A stretch of 8,762 nucleotides of DNA from Bacteroidales bacterium (GCA_030632545.1 DAOVUO010000078.1:1-8762); one strand, 5' to 3'; shown: positions 1-7,962, counted from the first letter of the stretch. Translations and numbers: made by a program. The notes: generated by a model from the sequence alone, not told the origin.

Positions 1-828
1 AACAGCAAAATTATCTGCACCAGCATTTACTACATTGTCAATATACAAAGGATTTGCTTCTGCATCAGATGCTAAGTGATTAAATTGAGCAACATCAGCA
101 GAGCTTGTAAATGCGCTTGCAAAATCAGCATCAGTGATTAAACTGCCTGCTTTAGAACTGTTTACTTCAGATAAACGCATTGCAATTCTTAAACGTAAAG
201 AAACTGCAAATGCTTTCCACATTGCCATATCGCCATCAAAAATCAAATCACCTTGTAAACCTACTGTTGGTGAAGTGTTTATTGTTGCAATTGCATTGTC
301 TAATTCAGCAATTAAACCATCATAAATTAATTCTTGAGCATCATATTTAGGCGTTAAAATCTCATCGTTTAATGCCTCAGTATAAGGAATGTCGCCCCAT
401 ATATCTGTCATATTGTGATAAGACCATGTTGTTAGAATATTAGCAACTGCTATCTGATTTACATTGTCACCATATTTTACTACATCTTTAGCTAAGTCTT
501 CGTCACTATTAATTCTGATAATGTCTTTTAAATCGTTTAAACCAGCACGATAAATACCAGTAAAACTAGAAATACCATCATCATTATAGTTTGATTTTTC
601 TACATAATCAATTTGAGTAAGGTGTTGAACATATTGTTCGCCTAATTGCGCCAATTCGCCATTGAAATTATATACTAAATTTGCTTGAGCTTGTGTTAAT
701 AGTCCAGAAGTAGGAACACTAACAGGTTTGTTTGGGTTGATATTCATTTCCTCGAAATTTGAGCATGATGTAGCGAATATTGCAAATATTGCTAGAAACG
801 ACAACCATTTTAAATTTATATACTTCAT
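1..828 (-). CDS. SusD/RagB-like surface lipoprotein, partial (C-terminus beyond left edge)
   Basis: This is the substrate-capturing lipoprotein partner of the SusC transporter encoded just upstream (19-nt gap). The frame is open from the ATG at 828 to the window edge, giving 276 residues; family members usually have about 450-550, so roughly half is missing. The leader is Met-Lys, a hydrophobic run, then a lipobox-like Ala-Thr-Ser-Cys with the lipidated Cys at 22. Cys is followed by SNFEEMN and an NPNKP motif, the usual start of mature SusD-like_2 (PF12771-type) proteins. The family signature TDIWGDIPYTEAL lies at 141-153, followed by the typical TPKYD...IY..LI segment (159-173) and WKAFAVSLRLRIAMRLS (204-220). 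Acidic residues soon after the Cys resemble a Bacteroidota surface-export signal. The start was chosen because it gives a complete lipoprotein signal. The ligand cannot be read from the sequence; peptide is inferred from the neighbours. The family call is firm from motifs, with no search run. Confidence 0.93.
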   Translation of the reverse strand, partial: MKYINLKWLSFLAIFAIFATSCSNFEEMNINPNKPVSVPTSGLLTQAQANLVYNFNGELAQLGEQYVQHLTQIDYVEKSNYNDDGISSFTGIYRAGLNDLKDIIRINSDEDLAKDVVKYGDNVNQIAVANILTTWSYHNMTDIWGDIPYTEALNDEILTPKYDAQELIYDGLIAELDNAIATINTSPTVGLQGDLIFDGDMAMWKAFAVSLRLRIAMRLSEVNSSKAGSLITDADFASAFTSSADVAQFNHLASDAEANPLYIDNVVNAGADNFAV

Positions 829-847
829 TTTGTTTTATTTTTTAGAA

Positions 848-3800
848 TTAAAATTTAAGATTGATGTTAAATCCAATAGATCTGCTTGAAGGAAGTGAAC
901 CACCTTCGTAGCCTTGTGTATTAGAAATTGAATTTACCTGCTCTGGATCAAAACCAACAGCATTTGTATATAATAGAGCAACATTACGAGCAACAACAGA
1001 AACCGTTGCGCTACCTAATTTTACTTTTTCAACTAATGATTGTGGTAAAGCATAGCCTAATTTAAGTTCTCTTAATTTAATAAAGCTACCATCATACATG
1101 TACTCTTCTTGGAAGTTTCTTAAATGACGGAAATGGTCACGTGAATCAACATAAATATCATTCGTTTCACCTTCTCTAGTTGTTCCTGGAGCAAATACTC
1201 CTTGTTCTAAAATACCACCGCCTAAAGCTGGATCCATTCTAATTGAGTTTCCAAGTTCGTTTATAGCAACAGTTGCTTCTGTTTGACCAGCACTTGCAGC
1301 ATAACGATTTGCATAAGAGTAAATTAATCCACCGCTCTGGAAATCAACTAAAGCACTTAAAGAAATGCCTTTGAACGTTACTGTGTTCATAATTCCACCG
1401 TTGAATTCAGGAACAATACTACCTACTTTTTCTGGTTTTCCCGATTTTACAAAATATCCATTTTCGTCAACAAGTTTGTTTCCGTTAGCATCATATTCGT
1501 ATCCACCTGAAGCGTACATTACACCATATTCGCCACCTACTTCAGCCATTACCCATGCAGAACCTACTGATGAAATTTCATAATCTTCTAAATCACCATA
1601 CAGTGAATTAAGTTGACTGTTATAAGTTGAAAAGTTCATTAAAACGTTCCAAGAGAAATTATCAGTTTTTATAGGATTTACCTGTAAAATAGCCTCAATA
1701 CCAGTATTTTGTAATTCGCCAGCATTAATAATTGCATTTGAGAAACCAGTAGTTGAAGAAACATCTAAACCAATGATTTGGTCGTAAGTTTTACGACTAA
1801 AATAGGTAAGCTCCATTCTTGCTTTACCGTTGAAAAATGCAGTTTCTAATCCTACTTCAAATTCAGAAGTTGTTTCGTTTTTAAGATTTGCGTTTTGTCT
1901 GGCATCATTAATTGTGAAAGTTGTTGTAGAACCAAATGAAGTTAAATCATACGAGTTGTACAATCTGTATGCATAAGTATCGTTACCAACAACTGCGAAA
2001 CCAGCTCTAAGTTTACCAAACGAAAGAATTTTTTTGCTACTTAATAATTCAGAAAAAACAAAACTTGTACTTACAGATGGGTAATAATATGAGTTACTTT
2101 CTGTTGGAAGTGTTGAAGACCAGTCGTTTCTTCCTGCAATATCAAGGTAAGCAAAGCTTTTGTAACCAAAAGAAGCAGATGCGAATAATGAGTTTGTTTG
2201 TCTTTCTGAAAAATATGATGAACTACTAGCTGGTGAACTTGTATTAGATACATTATAGAAATCTTGAATAACCAAACCATCAACCGTACCAATGTAATTA
2301 GATTTGTACTGAGAATATCTCATGTTACCACCAAACATTGCATTTAAAGTTAAGTTTTCACTTAAATTTTTATTATAGTTGAAAATACCATCAAAGTTAT
2401 TTTCAAAAGCAATTTTTGTTGATTCACCATAATAATCTGTAGTTGTTCCACCAGAACCAACTCTATCGTTCATTGATAATGAATAAAAATCAGTACGTGC
2501 AGTTGCTGTAAATTTTAAACCATCGGTAATGTCAACTTTTATACCTGCATTTCCATAAACTCTGTCTTTTGCATCAGTTGCATAAATATTGTCAAAAGTC
2601 CAGAATGGATTGTTACTCCAACGAATGTATAAACTTCCGTCTTCAATGTTTCTAAGATTCCAACCTACTTGACCACCAAGAACGTCTGAATATGTATATT
2701 TTTCTAATAAATCAGCATCTACTTGACGTTGAGTCCAAATACGCATTGCAGCAGGAACAGTTGTACCATCACCATCGTAACCGAATTTAGAGCGACCAGT
2801 AGTTGATTGTTTTATATAGTTTACACTTGTGAAAACTTCTAAACGCTCGCTTAATTTAGTTGAACCTTTAAAAGTAATCATGTTCTTTTTTAACTTAGAA
2901 CTAGGTACAATACCAGATTGGTCGATACTTGTAAATCCAAGTCGGAACTTAGAATTTTCGGAACCGCCATTTAGTGAAATGCTATTGCTAAAAGTAACGC
3001 CTGTATTGAATAAGTCTTTATAATTGTCTTCGTGTGCAACCCAAGGTCTTGTTTGCATATAATTTTCACTTTCAGGAACGAAAGAGTCCCATTGAAAAAC
3101 TTGAGTACCGTCTAATTTTGGACCCCAACTTTCGTCACGACCTGTATTTGAAACAAGAGTGCCATCATACGAAGCCCACTCTGAACCCAAACCAGATGCA
3201 GCATAATCAAAAGTTCCAAAAGAAACATAACCATCAGCACCGTATCCAGTGTCGCTTGGTCGTCCACCACCAAATTCATTCTGAAGATCTGGGAAAATAT
3301 AGATATTATCAAATGTTGTAGTAGAGTTAATTTCTACACCTAAACCTTTATTTGAGTTTCCTGATTTTGTAGTAATTACAATAACTCCATTTGCACCTCT
3401 ATTACCATATAGAGTTGTAGCTGCAGCTCCTTTTAAAATAGAGATACTCTCTACATCATCAGGATTAATGTCTTGTGCACCGTTGCCATAATCATAACCT
3501 TTAGTTGTATTACTAAAATCGTAATTTGAAATTGGAGTTCCATCAACAACATAAAGCGGTTGGTTTGTTCCTCCTAAAGATGATGCACCTCTAATAACTA
3601 TACTAGATGAACCACCAACTGTACCAGAACCACTTTTTACTTGAATACCCGAAACTCTACCTTGCAAAGAATTGGTTATAGAAGTTGGGTCTTTAACGGC
3701 TATATCGTCGGCAGATACTTTTTGAACAGCATATCCTAGTGAGCTTTTTTCTCTTGAAACACCTAAAGCAGTAATAATAACTTCGTCAACCTCAATATCA

Positions 3801-4087
3801 GCATTTTCCATATTAACATTAATAACGGTTCTTCCGTTAATTGTCTCAGTTTTACTTTTCATTCCAATGAATGAGAAAACTAAGCTAGTTGCTTCTTGAG
3901 GTGCGTCGATAGAGTATGTTCCATCGCTATTAGTTACAGTACCCTTTCCTGAAAATCCTTGTACGGTTACTGTAGCACCAGGCAATTCTATGCCCTGTGC
4001 ATCTTTTACAATGCCTGTAATTGTTGTTTGAGCGGAGGCTATTAATCCAACCCAAATTAGAGCAACTAAAAGCGTGATTTTTTTCAT
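848..4087 (-). CDS. SusC/RagA-family TonB-dependent outer-membrane transporter
   Basis: A complete 1079-residue TonB-dependent importer of the outer membrane, normal to slightly long for SusC proteins. A Sec signal peptide spans about 1-19 (cleavage near ASA|QT). A carboxypeptidase-D regulatory-like beta-sandwich domain follows (about 21-95, with ITGIVKDAQG, LPGATVTV and SDGTYSI). A probable TonB box is EVDEVIIT (99-106). The plug covers about 110-245, with the SusC signature PLYVVDGTPI (177-186), then NPDDVESISILKGAAATTLYG (in part) and GVIVITTKSG (234-243). The rest is a beta-barrel rich in aromatic and Asn/Ser/Gly residues, ending in NLKF with the C-terminal Phe expected for assembly by the BAM complex. 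The stop is 19 nt before the SusD-like start, the usual SusC-SusD order. The 59-nt gap to the epimerase upstream allows cotranscription. The substrate is unknown; neighbouring peptidoglycan-peptide enzymes suggest peptides. No anti-sigma or sigma gene is present, and no N-terminal STN domain is seen. Confidence 0.97.
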   Translation of the reverse strand: MKKITLLVALIWVGLIASAQTTITGIVKDAQGIELPGATVTVQGFSGKGTVTNSDGTYSIDAPQEATSLVFSFIGMKSKTETINGRTVINVNMENADIEVDEVIITALGVSREKSSLGYAVQKVSADDIAVKDPTSITNSLQGRVSGIQVKSGSGTVGGSSSIVIRGASSLGGTNQPLYVVDGTPISNYDFSNTTKGYDYGNGAQDINPDDVESISILKGAAATTLYGNRGANGVIVITTKSGNSNKGLGVEINSTTTFDNIYIFPDLQNEFGGGRPSDTGYGADGYVSFGTFDYAASGLGSEWASYDGTLVSNTGRDESWGPKLDGTQVFQWDSFVPESENYMQTRPWVAHEDNYKDLFNTGVTFSNSISLNGGSENSKFRLGFTSIDQSGIVPSSKLKKNMITFKGSTKLSERLEVFTSVNYIKQSTTGRSKFGYDGDGTTVPAAMRIWTQRQVDADLLEKYTYSDVLGGQVGWNLRNIEDGSLYIRWSNNPFWTFDNIYATDAKDRVYGNAGIKVDITDGLKFTATARTDFYSLSMNDRVGSGGTTTDYYGESTKIAFENNFDGIFNYNKNLSENLTLNAMFGGNMRYSQYKSNYIGTVDGLVIQDFYNVSNTSSPASSSSYFSERQTNSLFASASFGYKSFAYLDIAGRNDWSSTLPTESNSYYYPSVSTSFVFSELLSSKKILSFGKLRAGFAVVGNDTYAYRLYNSYDLTSFGSTTTFTINDARQNANLKNETTSEFEVGLETAFFNGKARMELTYFSRKTYDQIIGLDVSSTTGFSNAIINAGELQNTGIEAILQVNPIKTDNFSWNVLMNFSTYNSQLNSLYGDLEDYEISSVGSAWVMAEVGGEYGVMYASGGYEYDANGNKLVDENGYFVKSGKPEKVGSIVPEFNGGIMNTVTFKGISLSALVDFQSGGLIYSYANRYAASAGQTEATVAINELGNSIRMDPALGGGILEQGVFAPGTTREGETNDIYVDSRDHFRHLRNFQEEYMYDGSFIKLRELKLGYALPQSLVEKVKLGSATVSVVARNVALLYTNAVGFDPEQVNSISNTQGYEGGSLPSSRSIGFNINLKF

Positions 4088-4109
4088 AATATTACAGTTT
4101 AAGTTAAAA

Positions 4110-4132
4110 TTTACTATTTATTTATAAGTAAA
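4110..4132 (-). repeat. Weak A/T-rich inverted repeat between epimerase and susC-like genes
   Basis: TTTACT and AGTAAA form a perfect 6-bp inverted repeat around an 11-nt A/T-only loop, and on the minus strand the right arm is followed by TTTT. It lies in the 59-nt gap between the epimerase stop and the transporter start. It could be a weak attenuator or RNA-processing hairpin that sets different expression of the importer and the enzymes. With only one G:C pair per stem it may equally be chance in A/T-rich sequence. Confidence 0.22.
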
Positions 4133-4146
4133 GTCTTTGTTACTAT

Positions 4147-5274
4147 TTATAATTTTTTAATTCCAATTCCAGGTAATTCATTTAGTGTTACCTTTCCTTT
4201 TACTACTTTCATTCCTTCATACACATCATTGTCAATAAGTAAATTGCCATCTAAATCGGCCCAATCAACCATTGGCGATAGTTGTGCTGCGGCAGATACT
4301 GCGCACGATGTTTCTGTCATACATCCAATCATTACTTTCATGTCTAGTGCTTTGGCTACGGTTATCATTTTATGAGCTTCACGTAGTCCAGTACTTTTCA
4401 TTAGTTTTATATTAATGCCCGAGTACACACCTTTAAATTTTGCTACATCGGATAATCGCTGAAAAGCTTCATCTGCAACAGTTGGTAAAGGACTATTTTC
4501 GGTAAGCCAAGCCATATCGTCAATTTGAGTTTTAGGCATTGGTTGCTCTACAAAAACAATTCCTTTTTCTTTTAACCAATGAATCATCTCTAATGCTTTA
4601 TTTTTATCTTTCCAACCTTGATTAACATCAACGTATAAAGGCACATCAGTGATTTCTCTAATGGTATTAATCATTTCCTTGTCATTTCCCTTACCTAATT
4701 TTACTTTTAAAACTTCAAATCGGCTTGCTTCTTTTGTTTTTTCTCTAACTACCTCTGGGGTGTCAATTCCGATAGTAAACGAAGTCATAGGAGCTTTGGT
4801 GGGGTTTAATCCCCAAAGTTTATAAAGTGGCTGATTCACAATTTTACCAATCAAATCGTGTAATGCTATGTCTATACATGCTTTAGCGGCTCTATTGTTT
4901 TTGTCAACCGAGTCAACATAAGTCAGAATGTCATCTAAGCGAAATGGATCATTGAATTGCTCTAAATCTACTTTCTTTAAAAAGCTTGTAACGCTTGCTT
5001 GCGACTCGCCTAAATATGGAGGCATTGATGCTTCGCCGTAGCCAATTAATCCTTCGTATTCAATTTCTGTTAAAACAACAGGCGTTGTGTTGCGCGAATA
5101 ACTTGCTACTGTAAATGTATGCGTTAGTTGTAGTTCGTATGTTCTAAAACTTAGTTTCAATTTTCCACTTCTTTTTATAATTGCTGGTGCAGATGCAAAT
5201 GAGTTAGTTGGAATTAAAGCTCCAAGAGATGCCGCTGCTAATGTTTTAGCGAAGTTTCTTCTATTTAAATGCAT
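4147..5274 (-). CDS. Dipeptide epimerase (enolase superfamily, probable L-Ala-D/L-Glu type) with Tat leader
   Basis: A 375-residue enzyme of the muconate-lactonizing/dipeptide epimerase branch of the enolase superfamily, which inverts the second residue of a dipeptide such as L-Ala-D-Glu (YcjG/YkfB reaction). The catalytic KxK pair is K190-V-K192. Mg ligands are D216 (YVDVNQGW), E243 (FVEQP) and D268 (VADEA). The second base is K290 (NIKLMK). A DxDG motif (D340, D342) matches the motif that binds the dipeptide ammonium group in L-Ala-D/L-Glu epimerases and supports dipeptide substrate class over other superfamily members. Unusually, the first 29 or so residues are an export leader with twin arginines (NRRNFAKTL at 4-12), a hydrophobic stretch, then FASA; the catalytic fold begins near residue 39. 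This predicts a folded, metal-loaded enzyme moved to the periplasm by Tat. The start lies 1 nt after the stop of the NlpC/P60 gene, suggesting coupled translation. Exact dipeptide specificity is not proven by these motifs. Confidence 0.93.
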   Translation of the reverse strand: MHLNRRNFAKTLAAASLGALIPTNSFASAPAIIKRSGKLKLSFRTYELQLTHTFTVASYSRNTTPVVLTEIEYEGLIGYGEASMPPYLGESQASVTSFLKKVDLEQFNDPFRLDDILTYVDSVDKNNRAAKACIDIALHDLIGKIVNQPLYKLWGLNPTKAPMTSFTIGIDTPEVVREKTKEASRFEVLKVKLGKGNDKEMINTIREITDVPLYVDVNQGWKDKNKALEMIHWLKEKGIVFVEQPMPKTQIDDMAWLTENSPLPTVADEAFQRLSDVAKFKGVYSGINIKLMKSTGLREAHKMITVAKALDMKVMIGCMTETSCAVSAAAQLSPMVDWADLDGNLLIDNDVYEGMKVVKGKVTLNELPGIGIKKL

Positions 5275-5275
5275 A

Positions 5276-6487
5276 TTATTCCGAGATTATGTATTGATAA
5301 AATTTATTATTAGTAATTTTTTGAATTGTACTACCGTTTTCTTCTCCAATGATACGAATTGTTCTTATATAACTTGAAACATATTCTGGAATATAATTAG
5401 TTCTGGTGCTATCCATACTGTTTATTTTTACTTTACCAGAAGCATGAATAAATTCTGTATTGCCTATATACATTGCTACATGAGTAACTTTTTCAGCTAA
5501 TGAATCATTTGCTGGTCGTCCGAAAAAGAGTAAATCACCTGCAAGTAAATCGCTATATTCAAAATTTTCAGTAATCATTTTTCCGTATTTTATCTGTTGA
5601 GAGGCATCTCGTTGTAAAACAATACCGTTTTGTAGATAAATAAGTGAGGTAAAACCACTGCAATCAATTGCTTTAGAAGATGAGCCACCCCATAAGTAAG
5701 GAATCCCATTGAATTTTTTAGCTGTTTTAACTAATTCTTCCTTTACAGGCGTTCTATTAAAAACTTCTTCTATATCAAGCACTTCGTCTATTTTTACAAA
5801 AGCAATTCTATTATCGGGGTATTTAACTTTGTAAAAAGATTTGACGCTTTCGATAACTGCCAAAATGTCGCCTATAGCTAAATCTGAAATAACCTGCGAT
5901 TTAGTGTTTGGCAATGTATATGAAAAACCATATTGCTTATTGTAAATAATTTTTTTGGCAGATTTGTATTCTGATAGTTCACTTGAATCCAGACGAACAA
6001 TATCTGCTGAGTTTATCCAACCAATATATAAGTTTGGTGTTTGAATTAAATTCCATCCACCTTTATTTTTTAATACCTTAATTGGTGTGCCTAGTAAAAC
6101 CTGATTTGCTATTTCGGCACTATGTCTGCCTTTGCTTCTGATGCTCGATACCGAACTATTAACTAAAGCAATTGATGTAAGACTAGAGTCATGCTCTGGT
6201 AACAGTTTGATATTGATATCTAAATTGGGATAATTTGTACTTAGTGTATTTAAAAGGTCATTTTGTGCATCTCTATCATCTACTTCGGCAGTAATTGTTA
6301 ATTTATCAATGGTATTTTCAATAGAAATATTCCACAAGGCGATTCTTGTGTCTGGTGCATAGATTTTTTTAAGGGAATCAATTTTGTTTGTTATTTCAAA
6401 TTGTACAGAAGACTTATTTGGTATAGTACAAGCAACAAAGAATGATATTGTTAATAAAAGTATCGGAAATTTATATTTACTGGTCAT
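5276..6487 (-). CDS. NlpC/P60 (C40) endopeptidase lipoprotein with SH3-like domains, YkfC-like
   Basis: A 403-residue cysteine peptidase predicted to cleave between gamma-D-Glu and diaminopimelate in peptidoglycan peptides. The N-terminus is a lipoprotein signal with Cys at 20 (FFVAC; Phe at -3 is not the classical lipobox residue). Residues about 30-100 form a small domain (IYAPDTRIALWNI, ITAEVDD). Two SH3-like regions follow, about 107-165 (GTPIKVLKN, GWNLIQT, GWINSADIV) and about 180-236. The NlpC/P60 domain occupies about 248-380, with PYLWGG (263-268), the nucleophile C276 in DCSGF, H336 in THVAMY and H348 in FIHAS; all three catalytic positions are present. The layout of SH3 domains before NlpC/P60 is that of YkfC-type dipeptidyl-peptidases VI, which act on freed murein peptides rather than whole sacculi. 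After Cys20 come TIPNKSS with no acidic cluster, so it is more likely periplasmic than surface-exposed. It sits 50 nt after lysA and 1 nt before the epimerase. Confidence 0.94.
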   Translation of the reverse strand: MTSKYKFPILLLTISFFVACTIPNKSSVQFEITNKIDSLKKIYAPDTRIALWNISIENTIDKLTITAEVDDRDAQNDLLNTLSTNYPNLDINIKLLPEHDSSLTSIALVNSSVSSIRSKGRHSAEIANQVLLGTPIKVLKNKGGWNLIQTPNLYIGWINSADIVRLDSSELSEYKSAKKIIYNKQYGFSYTLPNTKSQVISDLAIGDILAVIESVKSFYKVKYPDNRIAFVKIDEVLDIEEVFNRTPVKEELVKTAKKFNGIPYLWGGSSSKAIDCSGFTSLIYLQNGIVLQRDASQQIKYGKMITENFEYSDLLAGDLLFFGRPANDSLAEKVTHVAMYIGNTEFIHASGKVKINSMDSTRTNYIPEYVSSYIRTIRIIGEENGSTIQKITNNKFYQYIISE

Positions 6488-6537
6488 ATTATTGAAATAA
6501 TGTTTTTTTTATAATATATTAAAAATGATTTGTTATT

Positions 6538-7737
6538 TTATATAAGGATGTCAATATGGGAATTTTTTTTTAATAATTCATCAGAATATACAGCCATCGG
6601 TTTGTTCCTTAGGTTATATTGCGAAACCATTATCTCACCATAAGCTCCTGTACTTCTGATCGCTACAAGGTCTTTTCTCTCTGTTTTAGGAAGTTCTACA
6701 TTATTATCAAAACTATCCGATGTTTCACAAACTGGCCCTACAACATCGTATTTTACCATTTTCATAATAGATTCTTGTTTTGAAATATTCTCAATTTTAT
6801 GGTGCGATCCGTAAAGTGCTGGGCGAATTAAGTCTGTCATTCCAGCGTCTAATATAGCAAATTGTTTTTTTATTCCCTTTTTTATGTATAAAACACGAGA
6901 GATTAAACTACCCATTTGTCCAACTACCGAGCGGCCTAACTCAAAGTGAATCTCTTGATTTTTTTGTACATTAAGATGTTTATGAATTGTTTCAAAAAAC
7001 CTTGAATAATTAGGAATTAGTTCAGTATCGGGTTTTTCGTAATTAATACCCAAACCACCACCTAAGTTAATGTGTTTTAATTCAATTCCATGTTTTTTAA
7101 GTAAATTATCTTGAATGTCATTTACTCGCTTACATAGTTGAATGTAAGGTTCTAATGTTGTGATTTGTGAACCTATATGAAAATGTAAACCTATTAGTTT
7201 GATATGAGTTAAGTGGTTTGTTTTTTCAATTACTTTATCTAAAAACGGAAGAGGAATCCCAAACTTGTTTTCATTCAATCCAGTAGTTAGGTAATCGTGA
7301 GTAATTGCATCAATATCAGGATTAATCCTAAGAGATACTGGAACTATTTTATCCTTTTTAATTGCCCATTCGTTTATTATTTCAATTTCTTCAATAGATT
7401 CGCTATTGAAACCGAAAATTGAATGGTCTATCGCATAGTTAATTTCAGCATCACTTTTACCTACGCCCGCAAAAACAATCTTTTCGGGTGAAAAGTTCAT
7501 TTCAATTGCTTTTTGTACTTCATTCCCACTTACACAATCGGCTCCAAATCCATATTCTTTAATTGTTTCAAGAATCCGATTATTGGCATTTGCCTTTAGT
7601 GCATAGTGAACATTATAGTTATATTTTTTTGCTGCTTGTTTTAAGGTTTTTAAGCTTTTGCGAAACAAGCTCATATCATAATAGTAAAAGGGGGTCTCTA
7701 GGTTTGAGAAATATTTTAGTAATTCTTTATCGAACAT
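6538..7737 (-). CDS. lysA: Diaminopimelate decarboxylase
   Basis: A 399-residue PLP enzyme that decarboxylates meso-2,6-diaminopimelate to L-lysine, the last step of the diaminopimelate pathway, in the cytoplasm. Fold type III features are all visible. The PLP-binding lysine is K48 in HYALKAN. SGNEVQKAI (70-78) follows. HFHIGSQ holds the PLP-stacking His (H187). The glycine-rich phosphate loop is GGGLG (226-230), with FELGRSVV (265-272) after it. The second-half DAGMTDLIRPALYG (297-310) and the active-site CETSD (C337) contributed across the dimer are present, as is GAYG..MVSQYN near the C-terminus. Length is usual for the family. No cytoplasmic aspartate-pathway gene is next to it; instead it heads a group with murein-peptide enzymes, which suggests that salvaged diaminopimelate may be a source. 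Loops IGSQ and ALYGSHH favour LysA over ornithine/arginine or carboxynorspermidine decarboxylases. The start is the first ATG; no Shine-Dalgarno sequence is seen. Confidence 0.96.
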   Translation of the reverse strand: MFDKELLKYFSNLETPFYYYDMSLFRKSLKTLKQAAKKYNYNVHYALKANANNRILETIKEYGFGADCVSGNEVQKAIEMNFSPEKIVFAGVGKSDAEINYAIDHSIFGFNSESIEEIEIINEWAIKKDKIVPVSLRINPDIDAITHDYLTTGLNENKFGIPLPFLDKVIEKTNHLTHIKLIGLHFHIGSQITTLEPYIQLCKRVNDIQDNLLKKHGIELKHINLGGGLGINYEKPDTELIPNYSRFFETIHKHLNVQKNQEIHFELGRSVVGQMGSLISRVLYIKKGIKKQFAILDAGMTDLIRPALYGSHHKIENISKQESIMKMVKYDVVGPVCETSDSFDNNVELPKTERKDLVAIRSTGAYGEIMVSQYNLRNKPMAVYSDELLKKNSHIDILI

Positions 7738-7882
7738 TTATTTATTTTTATTTAAGTAATATCACTCGGAATGTTTTTTTACGAATGATTGTTATTGAGA
7801 TTACCTAAATTGTTGTTTTATTAATGCTCTTACGATAGCCTAATCAGAAATCTACAATTGTAATTCATCAACTTATTTAGCA

Positions 7883-7914
7883 CAAACATAGATATATCGT
7901 ATTTTTTATCGAAA
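7883..7914 (-). promoter_or_regulatory. Candidate Bacteroidota sigma-A promoter for lysA
   Basis: On the minus strand, TATGTTTG (7890 down to 7883) matches the Bacteroidota -7 consensus TAnnTTTG at every fixed position. Twenty nt upstream is TTTC (7914 down to 7911), one base from the -33 consensus TTTG. Transcription would start near 7876 and give a leader of about 140 nt before lysA. The match is by eye and A/T-rich sequence raises the chance rate. Confidence 0.5.
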
Positions 7915-7929
7915 TTATTAATAAATTTG
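7902..7929 (+). promoter_or_regulatory. Candidate promoter for the ACT-domain gene
   Basis: TAAATTTG at 7922-7929 fully matches the -7 consensus TAnnTTTG. No good -33 TTTG lies at the expected distance; only a T-run (7902-7907) is there. Transcription would begin near 7935, leaving about 30 nt of leader. The upstream half of this promoter overlaps the lysA promoter on the other strand. Confidence 0.45.
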
Positions 7930-7948
7930 TACTAATTTTAAACAAACT

Positions 7949-7962
7949 GTTAAATTTTTAAC
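7949..7962. repeat. Inverted repeat GTTAAA-TT-TTTAAC before the ACT gene start
   Basis: A perfect 6-bp inverted repeat with a 2-bp spacer ends 2 nt before the ATG at 7965 and lies just downstream of the predicted transcription start. A related TTTAAAC sits at 7937-7943, giving three similar half-sites within 26 nt. It could be an operator for an autoregulator or only A/T-rich chance; the spacer is too short for a stable RNA hairpin. Confidence 0.3.

Noticed and set aside
134..325. Plus-strand 63-codon open frame at the left edge
   Set aside because: It is antisense to the SusD-like gene, whose minus-strand frame is continuous over 1-828 with clear family motifs.
3034..3321. Plus-strand 95-codon open frame inside the SusC-like gene, and other short frames there and inside lysA
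   Set aside because: They lie opposite or out of frame with genes of certain identity, and their translations show no domain or signal; they are shadows.
4106..4113. Minus-strand TAAATTTT as a promoter for the SusC-like gene
   Set aside because: It has one mismatch in the -7 box and no TTTG at a suitable distance, in a gap that is almost all A/T; cotranscription from upstream is as likely.
6488..6537. Hairpins in the lysA to NlpC/P60 gap (ATTATT-GA-AATAAT at 6488-6501 and a TAATATATTA palindrome)
   Set aside because: The stems are purely A/T with tiny or no loops, and the first abuts the start codon; they are expected by chance at this base composition and do not make a credible terminator.
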